A DNA stretch of 64,000 bases, from the NCBI RefSeq assembly GCF_023702715.1, contig NZ_CP098480.1:2418001-2482000 (forward strand). The letters are read 5' to 3'. Of this stretch, positions 9,773-18,248 are shown in pieces. The position numbers were made by a program, and so were the translations under genes. The notes beneath the pieces were generated by a model that ran no database searches, was not told where the DNA came from, and saw only the letters and a list, made by a program, of their open reading frames with translations. This DNA is from Acinetobacter sp. C32I. Its GTDB lineage: Bacteria; Pseudomonadota; Gammaproteobacteria; Pseudomonadales; Moraxellaceae. Numbering within the stretch: position 1 is the stretch's first letter; each line of letters opens with the position of its first letter.

Positions 9773-10381
9773 TTATTCCACAATGGTTCTAAAGGTCAGA
9801 TTCACCCGTGCCGTACTGACTTTTTTGGTCGGCGGTAGGCGATGCAACCAATAGGTCTGCGTGGTATCTTTCATCACCAATAAACTGCCATGTTCTAAAT
9901 AAAGTTCGACTTTTTCTTTACTCTGCTTATGTTTAAATGCGAACTTACGCTCGGCACCAAAACTAAATGAGGCAATCGCACCATCTTTTTTTAAATCCGT
10001 TTCACCATCGCTATGCCAAGCCATCCCCTCTTCACCACTATGATAAAGATTGAGCAAACAAGAGTTGAATGTCTCCCCCGTTAAATTTTCGGCCAGTTGT
10101 TTTAACTCCAGTAATTCCGGTGTCCACGGCAAGGCATATTTATTCATATTGGAATAGGTATATTCAAAGCGTCGATCTCCATACCACGCCACTTTACGTT
10201 TAGTCGTCAATAACTTTCCAAAGATCAGCGCCTGATCATTTTCCCATGCAATGGTCTGCATCAGTTGATCAAAATAATAATCTGCCGCCGTGGTCTGCAC
10301 CACTTTGCCGTAGTACTGTACCGTACCATCATAAGGCAAATGATTCTGCTTTGGATCAGCTTCAATATCAAATAGTTGCAT
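9773..10381 (-). CDS. alkB: AlkB-type 2-oxoglutarate/Fe(II) DNA repair dioxygenase
   Basis: Oxidative demethylase that removes N1-methyladenine and N3-methylcytosine type lesions. The 202-residue product shows the iron-binding HxD (WHSDGE), the distal His (YWLHRLPPT), and the paired arginines (ARVNLTFRTI) that bind 2-oxoglutarate. The NMNKYALPWTPEL segment resembles the nucleotide-recognition lid of AlkB2/AlkB3-like enzymes. The start at 10381 has AGAAGTGG upstream; a longer frame exists but would run through the preceding gene. It overlaps that gene by 14 bp and is the last member of a four-gene alkylation-repair operon. Confidence 0.93.
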   Translation of the reverse strand: MQLFDIEADPKQNHLPYDGTVQYYGKVVQTTAADYYFDQLMQTIAWENDQALIFGKLLTTKRKVAWYGDRRFEYTYSNMNKYALPWTPELLELKQLAENLTGETFNSCLLNLYHSGEEGMAWHSDGETDLKKDGAIASFSFGAERKFAFKHKQSKEKVELYLEHGSLLVMKDTTQTYWLHRLPPTKKVSTARVNLTFRTIVE

Positions 10382-10613
10382 CGTTCCACTTCTTATAGGC
10401 TTGCTGCATACAATGTCCACACGGTCGGAAACCTTGTGCAATTGCTTCTTGCTCATCGACAAAAAATAGCCGATTCTTTTTCAGCATGCGCTTCCCTGAT
10501 GCACAGGTCAATCTGCCATAAATTTTAAGCTGTACGTTTCCAGCATACAAAATTTTCTGCTGTTTTAGTTTCAGATGTAGCTCGGTCTGCGTTAATTCTA
10601 GATGCCGCCACAT
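10368..10613 (-). CDS. Stand-alone Ada-type zinc-binding domain protein, 81 residues
   Basis: Matches only the N-terminal metal-binding domain of Ada, the part that takes methyl groups from DNA phosphotriesters. Diagnostic segments are KIYGRLTC, KNRLFF, and EEAIAxGFRPCxxC-like EAIAQGFRPCGHC. Three of the four Ada zinc cysteines align (Cys37, Cys65, Cys68 with Ada Cys42, Cys69, Cys72). Aligning IYGRLTC with Ada's IFCRPSC places Gly33 at the methyl-accepting Cys38, so self-methylation is not expected. It begins 4 bp after the oxygenase gene stops and overlaps alkB by 14 bp, so translation is probably coupled. Role inferred: DNA or protein binding in the alkylation response. Confidence 0.75.
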   Translation of the reverse strand: MWRHLELTQTELHLKLKQQKILYAGNVQLKIYGRLTCASGKRMLKKNRLFFVDEQEAIAQGFRPCGHCMQQAYKKWNDATI

Positions 10614-10617
10614 CAGA

Positions 10618-11355
10618 CTAACTCACCGCATCATGGAAAATGATGCCTAAGCTATAGCGCTCCCCTTGGTGAATTGGGCTGACACCATGCTTCATCTGCA
10701 CCCGATAATAGCCCTGACTGCCTTTTTCAGGTTTAAACTGCGTGGTGAAAATCAACAGATCGCCTTGCTGTGGCTGTACCACCATGGCTTTGGATTGCGC
10801 TCTAGGAGTTTGCTGGCTAAAAACCAATTCTCCTCCACTAAAATCCACATTCGGCTGACTCAATACAATCACTAGCTGTATCGGGAAATATACCTCGCCA
10901 TATAAGTCCTGATGAAGCGTATTAAAGCCGCCTTGTCCATATTTCAAAATCAGTGGCGTTGCCAACGTTTGTCCCTGTTGATGGCACTGCTGTAGAAATT
11001 CAGGATGGGAGGGTGGAAAGGAGTGCTCTAACTTCAGCACCCGAAACCATGCATTGGCAATCGGTGCCAAATAAGGATAGATCTCATGCCGTATCCGTTC
11101 AATCAGATTCGGCAATGGGTAGGTAAAATATTTATATTCACCTCGACCAAAACGATAACGCTGCATTTCTACGGTCTTACGATACAGTTCGGTTTGCGGA
11201 TATGCCTGTTTCAGCATCTCACATAACTCGGTTGATAGAACCTGCTCAATCAGGGCAAAGCCCTGTTGATGCATTTGCTCAGTGATGGCCTCCCAATCCG
11301 CAGCTTGAATCTTATCAATCACGGTTTGGATTTGTGTCAATTCAGATGGCTGCAT
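10618..11355 (-). CDS. 2OG-Fe(II) oxygenase of the alkylation-repair operon
   Basis: A 245-residue member of the 2-oxoglutarate/iron dioxygenase superfamily, distinct from AlkB. It shows the iron ligands HQD (NTLHQDLYGE) and a distal His (MKHGVSP), then the co-substrate Arg in GERYSLGIIFHD. The long N-terminal part (about 100 residues) is helical and Gln-rich. The ATG at 11355 has AAGGTG nine bases upstream; a GTG at 11367 lacks proper spacing. It overlaps the ada-like gene by 14 bp. The substrate is unknown; context suggests a nucleic-acid or repair-related target. Confidence 0.85.
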   Translation of the reverse strand: MQPSELTQIQTVIDKIQAADWEAITEQMHQQGFALIEQVLSTELCEMLKQAYPQTELYRKTVEMQRYRFGRGEYKYFTYPLPNLIERIRHEIYPYLAPIANAWFRVLKLEHSFPPSHPEFLQQCHQQGQTLATPLILKYGQGGFNTLHQDLYGEVYFPIQLVIVLSQPNVDFSGGELVFSQQTPRAQSKAMVVQPQQGDLLIFTTQFKPEKGSQGYYRVQMKHGVSPIHQGERYSLGIIFHDAVS

Positions 11356-12187
11356 GGGTTTGTACACCTTCCCAACCGATCAATGCTGTTTTACGCAATG
11401 TTCCCCATTCGTAACCACCAAAAGCACCTGTAGACTGAATTACACGATGACACGGAATCAGGAATGCCACAGGATTACTGCCAATGGCGGTGCCGACCGC
11501 TCGTGCAGCTTTGGGGTGTTCAATTGCCTTGGCCAACTCGCCATAGGTAGAGAGTTGTCCCATAGGAATCTTGAGCAGACTTTGCCATACTTTAAGCTGA
11601 AACTCGGTGCCTTTTAAATGCAATTTAATCTCTGCCAGTTGAGGTTGATCCTTTTGAAATAAGGCTAAAGCACTTTGTTGAAATGCATCGATCTGTTCAA
11701 TAATCACGGCCTGAGGAAATTGTGCGGTTAACTGCTGCAAAGCATCAGCCCGATTGTCCACAAAACTCAGTGCACAAATGCCTTTATGTGTGGATGCAAT
11801 CAGCACTTCACCAAACAAGGTCTCTGCGAATTGATAGTGAATCGTCAGGCTCTGTCCACCATGTTTATATTCAGCAGGGGTCATCCCTTCAATCTGAATA
11901 AACAGGTCATGCAATCGACTGGTACTGGACAGTCCTGTGGCAAAGGTTGCATCAAAAATGCTGCCCTGCTCGTGTTTTAAAATCTTCTTGGCATGCTCAA
12001 CACTAATATATTGCAAAAACTTTTTCGGACTGGTACCGACCCATTCAGTAAATAAACGCTGAAAATGTGCAGGACTTAAATGAATATGTGCAGCGACCTC
12101 ATCCAATTGTGGCTGTTGCTGAAAGTTCTGTTGAATATAGTCAATCGCTTGAGCAATACGCTCATAATTACGTTGTTGTGAGGACAT
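11342..12187 (-). CDS. ada: Ada-like regulator/O6-methylguanine-DNA methyltransferase lacking the N-terminal zinc domain
   Basis: Fusion of an AraC-type DNA-binding domain (about residues 8-105: helix-turn-helix around LDEVAAHIHLSPAHFQRLFTEW) and a C-terminal O6-alkylguanine methyltransferase (about 115-275). The suicide active site is PCHRVI, preceded by the GTAIGSNPVAFLIP region. E. coli Ada has about 80-90 further N-terminal residues with four zinc cysteines; these are absent here. The ATG at 12187 follows GAGAGGTGAT, so the short form is the genuine start. First gene of an operon whose third gene is an isolated Ada zinc domain. How it senses damage without that domain is unclear. Confidence 0.92.
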   Translation of the reverse strand: MSSQQRNYERIAQAIDYIQQNFQQQPQLDEVAAHIHLSPAHFQRLFTEWVGTSPKKFLQYISVEHAKKILKHEQGSIFDATFATGLSSTSRLHDLFIQIEGMTPAEYKHGGQSLTIHYQFAETLFGEVLIASTHKGICALSFVDNRADALQQLTAQFPQAVIIEQIDAFQQSALALFQKDQPQLAEIKLHLKGTEFQLKVWQSLLKIPMGQLSTYGELAKAIEHPKAARAVGTAIGSNPVAFLIPCHRVIQSTGAFGGYEWGTLRKTALIGWEGVQTHAAI

Positions 12188-12295
12188 ATCATCACCTCTC
12201 ATCATTCATGTTTTCACTGTAGCAACTTTGCCATTCCATGAAAATCTGAATCATGCTCAGTCTCAGCTTTGTCTTTCTAGCATCTCAAATCCCGA

Positions 12296-12327
12296 TGAAA
12301 AAAGCCGTACTTCTTGGAAGTACGGCT
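12296..12327 (-). terminator. Terminator of the cytochrome b562 gene
   Basis: Perfect 11-bp stem (AGCCGTACTTC / GAAGTACGGCT) with a TTG loop and a T-run on the minus strand. It also insulates the alkylation-repair operon. Confidence 0.88.
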
Positions 12328-12356
12328 CTATCATGTCGATGAACGACCTTTATCGC

Positions 12357-12734
12357 TTAATGGGTGTAATACTTATGCCCTTGGTCACGTAACTCGGCAA
12401 TCTTTTTACCTTGCTTCTTAGCATCATCCAGCTTGCCCGCTTGAACCAGCAATTTGGCTTTATCAATTTCTACAATAATTTGGTCAAATAAAGCGGTAGA
12501 GGCTGGCACTTTTTCAGTGGTATTCGGCGCCAATTTATACTGTTTTGAATGAGTCGCAGCAGCACGCATATTATCTAAAGCTGTGGTTGCCGCCTGTGGC
12601 GTTGCAGCTTGGTTAAACGCTTTATAATTCTTGCCCAGCGTTTTCATGTCATCTTCTAAACCCGCAGCCATTGCCGTATGGCTAAATGCAAACGCGGATA
12701 ACATCACAACGGTGGCTAAAGTTTTTTTAATCAT
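12357..12734 (-). CDS. cybC: Periplasmic cytochrome b562
   Basis: Small four-helix-bundle haem protein of the periplasm. The 125-residue precursor has a Sec signal ending at AMA-A. The mature start LEDDMKTL places a Met where cytochrome b562 has its haem ligand Met7, and the C-terminal LRDQGHKYYTH places a His where His102 is expected. The segment ALDNMRAAA also matches the family. Physiological partner unknown, as for the family in general. Single gene with its own terminator. Confidence 0.85.
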   Translation of the reverse strand: MIKKTLATVVMLSAFAFSHTAMAAGLEDDMKTLGKNYKAFNQAATPQAATTALDNMRAAATHSKQYKLAPNTTEKVPASTALFDQIIVEIDKAKLLVQAGKLDDAKKQGKKIAELRDQGHKYYTH

Positions 12735-12840
12735 TAGGATATCCTATCAAAAACTGTGGCTATGCTTAATTTCTTGACGCAAAACATCGTGCTTTGACTT
12801 CAAAGCATCAATGGCAATTGCTGATTTAGCATACATAAAA

Positions 12841-12862
12841 AATGCAACGAAATCGTTGCATT
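12841..12862 (-). terminator. Terminator of coaBC
   Basis: Perfect 9-bp stem (AATGCAACG / CGTTGCATT) with a 4-nt loop and T-rich tail on the minus strand, 26 bp past the coaBC stop. Confidence 0.8.
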
Positions 12863-12888
12863 TTGATAAAAAAGATCGCGTTTAGACT

Positions 12889-14145
12889 TTATAGGCGACG
12901 GCGTAAAGCATCGGCAATCGACTCAACCAACTGCTGCGAAATCTCTTGTTTTGATGCCTTTTCCAACTCACGCTTTTTCATGTGATAAGACTGGGCAAAG
13001 AACACGGTCATGGCATTTTCATCTGAGGCAAAACCGATATCTGGGCGTGACACATCATTACAGGCAATCATGTCCAGTTTTTTCGCCACCAGTTTACCAG
13101 CAGCGTATTCTTCGACATTTTGCGTTTCAGCAGCAAAGCCAACCATGAATGGACGTTGTTCCTGCTGTGCAATGGTCGCTACGATATCTGGATTTTTGAC
13201 CAAAGCCACCGCGAGCTCATTACCTGCTTTTTTAATCTTATGCTCAGCCACTTGTGCCACACGATAATCCGCCACAGCTGCCGTTGCAATAAAGATGTCA
13301 CAGCCATCTTTCAGTTGATTCATACTGACATCAAGCATCTGCATTGCAGAACTGACATTAATACGTTGCACACCATTCGGCGTATCCAAGCTAACAGGGC
13401 CAGCCACCAAGGTGACTTTTGCCCCTGCGGCATAACATGCAGCGGCCAAGGCAAAGCCCATTTTACCCGTGCTGTGGTTTGAAATATAACGGACTGGATC
13501 AATTGCTTCACGGGTCGGGCCCGCAGTAATGGTGACACGTTTTCCAGCCAACAGACCAAATTTTTCAGCTAATGCACGTTGTGCTTTATGGAAATAGGCT
13601 GCAACTTGGCGAGCCAAATCTTCAGGCTCAGGCATACGGCCTAAACCGACATCACCGCAGGCTTGCTCGCCTGCATCGGGCATGATCACATGAACACCAT
13701 CTTCGACTAACGTTTGCAGATTGCGCTGTGTAGCTTTTGCTGCCCACATTTGCTGATTCATGGCCGGTGCAACCCAAACAGGTGCTTTGGTTGCCAAATA
13801 TAAAGTGCTGAGCAGATCATCCGCCAAGCCATTGGCAAATTTTGCAATGCTGTCACAGCTGGCAGGTGCCACCAGAACCAAATCAGCCCAACGCGCCAAT
13901 TCGATATGTCCCATGCCTGCTTCGGCTTCAGGATCAAGCAATTCGGTATGCACAGGATTGCCTGAAAGTGCTTGAAAAGTAAGTGGGGTAATAAATGCTT
14001 GTGCGCCATGAGTCATGACCACACGGACATCAAAACCGAAATCTTTTAAACGGCGTACCAAGATGGCACTTTTATAGGCAGCAATACCACCTGTAACCGC
14101 TAATATAATGTTTTTATGGGGAATAACACTTAGATCGAAGCTCAC
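12889..14145 (-). CDS. coaBC: Bifunctional phosphopantothenoylcysteine decarboxylase / phosphopantothenate-cysteine ligase
   Basis: Two consecutive steps of coenzyme A synthesis in one 418-residue cytosolic protein. The N-terminal flavoprotein CoaC half has AVTGGIAAYKSA, the active-site His in GMGHIELARWAD, and the substrate-binding PAMNQQMW. The C-terminal CoaB half has GPTREAIDPVRYISNHSTGKMG and a Lys-rich KNPDIVA region, plus ACNDVS. The gene faces radC on the other strand, the usual arrangement in gamma-proteobacteria. Confidence 0.97.
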   Translation of the reverse strand: MSFDLSVIPHKNIILAVTGGIAAYKSAILVRRLKDFGFDVRVVMTHGAQAFITPLTFQALSGNPVHTELLDPEAEAGMGHIELARWADLVLVAPASCDSIAKFANGLADDLLSTLYLATKAPVWVAPAMNQQMWAAKATQRNLQTLVEDGVHVIMPDAGEQACGDVGLGRMPEPEDLARQVAAYFHKAQRALAEKFGLLAGKRVTITAGPTREAIDPVRYISNHSTGKMGFALAAACYAAGAKVTLVAGPVSLDTPNGVQRINVSSAMQMLDVSMNQLKDGCDIFIATAAVADYRVAQVAEHKIKKAGNELAVALVKNPDIVATIAQQEQRPFMVGFAAETQNVEEYAAGKLVAKKLDMIACNDVSRPDIGFASDENAMTVFFAQSYHMKKRELEKASKQEISQQLVESIADALRRRL

Positions 14146-14341
14146 AAACAGGATACCTTACTGTTGCAGTGGCGCTCACAATAGCATTAAATAAGTGGAT
14201 ACCCAAGTAGCACCCTCAACATTTCAGCACTGACGATAATCGAAAATCGTGTTGACATGACGTAATATAAAAGGAAAAGACGCGCAATTATTTTTGCCTG
14301 TTAAAAAAATAATCACAATAAAATCAAAAGGAAATTAACGA

Positions 14342-15064
14342 TTGAATCAATCTATTAAAACTTGGCCCGAGCAAGAGCGTCCAAGAGAACGTCTTTTATC
14401 CCAAGGACCGCAAAGCTTATCCGATGCGGAACTGTTGGCGATTTTTCTGCGTTCAGGCTCAAAACAGCACTCTGCGGTGGAATTGGCGCGTATTTTGATT
14501 CAACATTTTGGCGGACTTAATTTGATATTTGATGCCAATTTTGAAGATTTATCACAATTTAATGGTATTGCTTCAACCAAATATGCGCAGCTGATGGCGG
14601 TAAAGGAACTTGGGCGGCGTTATCTGAATAATCATTTCCAGCAACAACGACTTTGTCTGGATACGTCAACTCTGGTGCTCGACTATTTACGCTATGAACT
14701 GCAAGGTGAAAAACAGGAGGTTTTTGCAGTACTGTGTTTGGATGCCGAACTCAGAAAATTGCATTTTAAAAAGCTGTTCTTTGGCTCCCATCATTCCTGC
14801 GCTGTTTCACTGAATCAAACCCTACGCTATGCCCTGCAACAACAGGCCTGTCAAATCGTGGTGGCACACAATCATCCCTATGGCACTGCCCAACCCTCAA
14901 CTGAAGATATTTATCTAACCCAACAGCTCAAACAAGCCTGTAAACTGCTAGAAATTCACTTGATCGATCATTTTATTATTTCGCCAGAAGGCTATTTTTC
15001 ATTTTCTGAACAACAACTACTCAACCCTATTAAAACCAAGCAATCTCGCCTTGACAAAGCTTAA
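14342..15064 (+). CDS. radC: RadC-family JAB/MPN domain protein
   Basis: A 240-residue member of the RadC (YicR/DUF2466) family. It has an N-terminal helix-hairpin-helix-like part (LSDAELLAIFLRSG) and a C-terminal JAMM metalloprotein domain with the motif HNHPYGTAQPSTED, which supplies the metal ligands (His, His, Asp). The start is TTG, with AAAGGAAA upstream and no ATG in a suitable place. The historic DNA-repair name is not well supported for the family; the biochemical role is unclear. Confidence 0.93.
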   Translation: MNQSIKTWPEQERPRERLLSQGPQSLSDAELLAIFLRSGSKQHSAVELARILIQHFGGLNLIFDANFEDLSQFNGIASTKYAQLMAVKELGRRYLNNHFQQQRLCLDTSTLVLDYLRYELQGEKQEVFAVLCLDAELRKLHFKKLFFGSHHSCAVSLNQTLRYALQQQACQIVVAHNHPYGTAQPSTEDIYLTQQLKQACKLLEIHLIDHFIISPEGYFSFSEQQLLNPIKTKQSRLDKA

Positions 15065-15108
15065 ATCAAACAGGAATATCAAGACATAAAATTAATGATT
15101 CAAATAAC

Positions 15109-16020
15109 ATGATTGTCCGTGACCAGCCGAGTATTTTTAAAGTTTTATTCTCATGGCGAGGAACGATTTTACCCAAAATTTTGCCCTCTCTCGGTTTCGT
15201 GATGCTGATCTCTGCCATCATTGGCGGGGTCGAGTATGTCAATCTATATCGTTTCCCGGAAATTCCATTAGTCGGCTTCACGTTGATTGGTGTGGTGCTG
15301 TCCATTTTCTTGGGATTTAAGAACACCGCTTGTTATGACCGCTGGTGGGAAGCGCGTAAACTCTGGGGCGTGTTGATTGCCACGGCGCGCCATTTTGACC
15401 GTGATTGCCGCGTCCTGACCCAGGCACGTCGTGAACGTATCATTCAAAACGTGATTGTGTTTGCCAATGTGCTGCGTGATCGTCTGCGTCATCAAACCGC
15501 TAATCCAACCGAGCTGACCGAAACCAGTGGTCTGAGCCAACAAGCACTGACCCAACTTTATCAGCAGCATAATGCACCGCAGTACACCTTGAGCCTAATT
15601 CAATGGGAACTGTTACAAGCCATGAAAGAAGGCGAAATCTCGGATATTATCTATACCCAGATGAACCGCCATGTGGCCGCGTTAAGTGAAATGCAAACGG
15701 GTTGTGACCGGATAGCGAATACCCCAATTCCATTCGCCTATTCGGTTTTACTGAATCGTACCGTGTATTTCTTCTGCTTTATGCTGCCATTCAGTCTTGG
15801 CTCGTTATTGGGCTTGGTGACACCGCTATTGGTCGGTATTTTAGCCTATACCTTTTTAGGTCTGGATGCTTTAAGCACTGAAATAGAAGAACCTTTTGGC
15901 ACACAAAGCAATGACTTACCGCTGGATGCGATGGTACGTTCGATTGAAATTGAATTACTTGGAACTTTAGGTCGACCAACCCCACCGCCGATTCAGGCGC
16001 ATGACCATAACCTACTCTAA
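15109..16020 (+). CDS. Bestrophin-family membrane protein (UPF0187/YneE type)
   Basis: A 303-residue integral membrane protein with hydrophobic segments near residues 30-60 and 210-255. The bestrophin markers FLGFKNTACYDRWWEARKLWG (near the second helix) and the C-terminal EIEEPFGTQSNDLPLDAM are clear. Bacterial bestrophins are pentameric channels, often cation-selective. It lies 44 bp after radC and may be co-transcribed; it ends at a bidirectional terminator. Confidence 0.9.
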   Translation: MIVRDQPSIFKVLFSWRGTILPKILPSLGFVMLISAIIGGVEYVNLYRFPEIPLVGFTLIGVVLSIFLGFKNTACYDRWWEARKLWGVLIATARHFDRDCRVLTQARRERIIQNVIVFANVLRDRLRHQTANPTELTETSGLSQQALTQLYQQHNAPQYTLSLIQWELLQAMKEGEISDIIYTQMNRHVAALSEMQTGCDRIANTPIPFAYSVLLNRTVYFFCFMLPFSLGSLLGLVTPLLVGILAYTFLGLDALSTEIEEPFGTQSNDLPLDAMVRSIEIELLGTLGRPTPPPIQAHDHNLL

Positions 16021-16024
16021 TGAC

Positions 16025-16050
16025 AATGCCCTCCAATGAGGGCATTTTTA
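16025..16050. terminator. Bidirectional terminator, bestrophin / aldo-keto reductase
   Basis: Perfect 9-bp stem (AATGCCCTC / GAGGGCATT) with a CAAT loop and T-run, between convergent genes. Confidence 0.85.
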
Positions 16051-16066
16051 TGTGACTTAACATCAG

Positions 16067-17113
16067 TTAAATAAATTGGGACGGGACGATAGACTTAAAG
16101 CGTTCGGTAAACTGTCCATTCCAATAGGGATAATAAGGATAAGGCGGATAGACCGCACTGACCTGATTTAAACGTTCGATCTGTTCAATCGACAACTGGA
16201 TATCTTTGGCAACAAGGTTATCTTGCAGTTGAGTTTGATTACGCGCACCAATCAATACACTGGATACCGTTGGGCGCTGTAATAACCAATTTAAGGCAAT
16301 TTGCGGAATCGTATAGCCAGTTTCTGCTGCAATCTGTTTTAACACCTCAATCACAGCATAGAGATGCGCTTCATTCACTGGCGGCGCAAATTGCGCGGTA
16401 TCATGTAAGCGACTCTGTGCTGGAATCGGATTCTCCCGATCAAATTTCCCCGTCAATCTGCCCCAGCCTAGAGGACTCCATACCACCGCACCAATCTGCT
16501 GGTCATCATTTAAGGGCATCAGCTCCCATTCATAATCACGACCGATCAATGAGTAATAGACCTGATTCACCACAAACTTTTCATAGCCATATTGTTCAGC
16601 AATGGCTTGGGCTTTCATCAGTTGCCAGCCTGCAAAATTTGAAGCGCCGATATAACGGACTTTACCACTACGCACTAACTCATCTAAAGTTTTCATTAAC
16701 TGAGGTAATGCGGTGAAGCTATCGAACTGATGTAGCTGTAATACATCAATATAATCCGTTCCCAATCGAGTTAATGACTGTTCAACTGCGGACAATAGAT
16801 AATGCCGACTAAATCCCGCATCATTTAGATGTTCTGAACTACGAATACCGATTTTGGTCGAAATAATAGTATGCTGCCGTTCTGATGCAAGTGCCTTACC
16901 GAGCATCCTTTCAGATTCTCCATCTGAATAGACATCTGCTGTATCAAAGTAATTAATGCCTGCATCTAAAGCAGCGCGAATCATCTGATTGGCTTCAGTC
17001 TGACTGGCTTGTCCCCAAGCAGCAAAGATTTGTCCCTGCCCACCTAGAGTCCCTGCACCAAATCCCAACTCTGACACTTTTAAACCCGAGTTTCCTAAAA
17101 AATGATATTTCAT
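16067..17113 (-). CDS. Aldo/keto reductase
   Basis: NAD(P)H-dependent oxidoreductase with a TIM-barrel fold, 348 residues. The catalytic tetrad is recognisable: Asp and Tyr in NYFDTADVYSDGESE, Lys in ISTKIG and His in LQLHQFD. The C-terminal SSVLIGARNQTQL segment binds the cofactor phosphate. The start MKYHFLGNSGLKVSELGFG is typical. It is divergent from a LysR-type regulator that probably controls it. The substrate cannot be told from sequence. Confidence 0.92.
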   Translation of the reverse strand: MKYHFLGNSGLKVSELGFGAGTLGGQGQIFAAWGQASQTEANQMIRAALDAGINYFDTADVYSDGESERMLGKALASERQHTIISTKIGIRSSEHLNDAGFSRHYLLSAVEQSLTRLGTDYIDVLQLHQFDSFTALPQLMKTLDELVRSGKVRYIGASNFAGWQLMKAQAIAEQYGYEKFVVNQVYYSLIGRDYEWELMPLNDDQQIGAVVWSPLGWGRLTGKFDRENPIPAQSRLHDTAQFAPPVNEAHLYAVIEVLKQIAAETGYTIPQIALNWLLQRPTVSSVLIGARNQTQLQDNLVAKDIQLSIEQIERLNQVSAVYPPYPYYPYWNGQFTERFKSIVPSQFI

Positions 17114-17216
17114 GATCTGTCTCTTCAAGCTGTGATTGCTTCAGTACAAAAATAGCGCTAGGGATTTATTCGAAAAACCACGATAATCAAGAAATACTTT
17201 TCTGATTTTATTGATA

Positions 17217-18110
17217 ATGAATACAGAAGATTTTCAGTTTTTTATTCGAGTGGCAGACTTAGGCTCAATCAGTAAAGCCGCTCAGGACGCTAATATTTCG
17301 GTGTCAGTTGCCAGTCAGAAATTGCAACGCTTAGAACAAAACCTACAATTTCGCTTGTTTCATCGCACCACGAGAAAGCTGACCTTAACCGAGGAAGGCC
17401 GTGCTTTACTTGAACATGGTCGGCATTGGATTGCTGATTTTATTCACTTGCAAGAATCATTAAAGCTTAAAGATCAGCCGCTCACAGGTACACTTCGGAT
17501 TAGCACCTCCGCAACCTTTGGCACAAAAGTTTTGATGCCTGTGATTGCCGAGTTTGCACTTTTGCATCCTGAACTGAAAATTCATTTAGATCTGAATGAC
17601 CAGAACATCGATCTGATTCAGCAAGGTATGGACTTGGCCATTCGCATTGGTCAGTTAAAAAGTTCCAGCTTGGTTGCCAAACGCTTGAGTACCAATCAAC
17701 GCTTACTCTGTGCCTCGCCCAGCTATCTGGAAAAATATGGTCAGCCCCATAGCTTGGAAGAACTCAAATTACATCGTTGTATCTTGCAACAGCATGGTCA
17801 GGGTCTGACCGATCACTGGCACTTGATCAATGCAGAAGGTCAGGTTGAACAGGTTCATGTCGAGGGGTATTTTGCGACCAACTCAGGTGAAGGCGTTCGG
17901 CAAGCGGCCTTAGCTGGTCTTGGTATTTCCAATCATTCGATCTGGCATGTGGCTGAGGATCTTGCTACTGGAAGATTAGTACCAGTCCTACCTGACTATC
18001 CTGTAGAAACAACGGCAATTTATGCGGTGTTTCCGCATCGAGAGATGATCGCGCCCAAAGTGCAGCATTTTTTAGATTATTTAATCGATTACTTTCAACA
18101 GCGTGAATGA
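17217..18110 (+). CDS. LysR-family transcriptional regulator
   Basis: A 297-residue regulator with the N-terminal winged helix-turn-helix (DFQFFIRVADLGSISKAAQDANIS) and a C-terminal effector-binding domain. The sequence ISVSVASQKLQRLEQNL matches the LysR recognition helix region. It lies 103 bp from the divergently transcribed aldo/keto reductase, the classic arrangement of a LysR protein and its target. The ATG at 17217 is preferred to an in-frame TTG two codons upstream. The inducer is unknown. Confidence 0.92.
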   Translation: MNTEDFQFFIRVADLGSISKAAQDANISVSVASQKLQRLEQNLQFRLFHRTTRKLTLTEEGRALLEHGRHWIADFIHLQESLKLKDQPLTGTLRISTSATFGTKVLMPVIAEFALLHPELKIHLDLNDQNIDLIQQGMDLAIRIGQLKSSSLVAKRLSTNQRLLCASPSYLEKYGQPHSLEELKLHRCILQQHGQGLTDHWHLINAEGQVEQVHVEGYFATNSGEGVRQAALAGLGISNHSIWHVAEDLATGRLVPVLPDYPVETTAIYAVFPHREMIAPKVQHFLDYLIDYFQQRE

Positions 18111-18152
18111 TAAAACTTTAGTCCTTCAGACCAATCCACCTTGCAATATTGA

Positions 18153-18248
18153 TTATGGCATTCCTGCAAAACCATGAAACATCCATTGCACGCCCCATAC
18201 AAGCAGCATGAAAAAAACAAGCATGAGGCAAAGTTCTATTTTTTTCAT
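18153..18248 (-). CDS. Possible 31-residue membrane protein coupled to the PHP phosphatase gene
   Basis: A very short frame whose ATG overlaps the stop codon of the upstream PHP gene (ATGA at 18245-18248). It encodes a lysine-containing start (MKKIEL) and one hydrophobic segment (residues 7-20: CLMLVFFMLLVWGV), ending WMFHGFAGMP. The ATGA overlap implies translational coupling. The predicted peptide looks like a genuine single-pass membrane protein, but it is short enough to be chance. Confidence 0.4.
   Translation of the reverse strand: MKKIELCLMLVFFMLLVWGVQWMFHGFAGMP

Noticed and set aside
14252..14285. TTGACA followed by TAATATAA upstream of radC
   Set aside because: The spacing between the two hexamers (about 4 bp) is far too short for a sigma-70 promoter.
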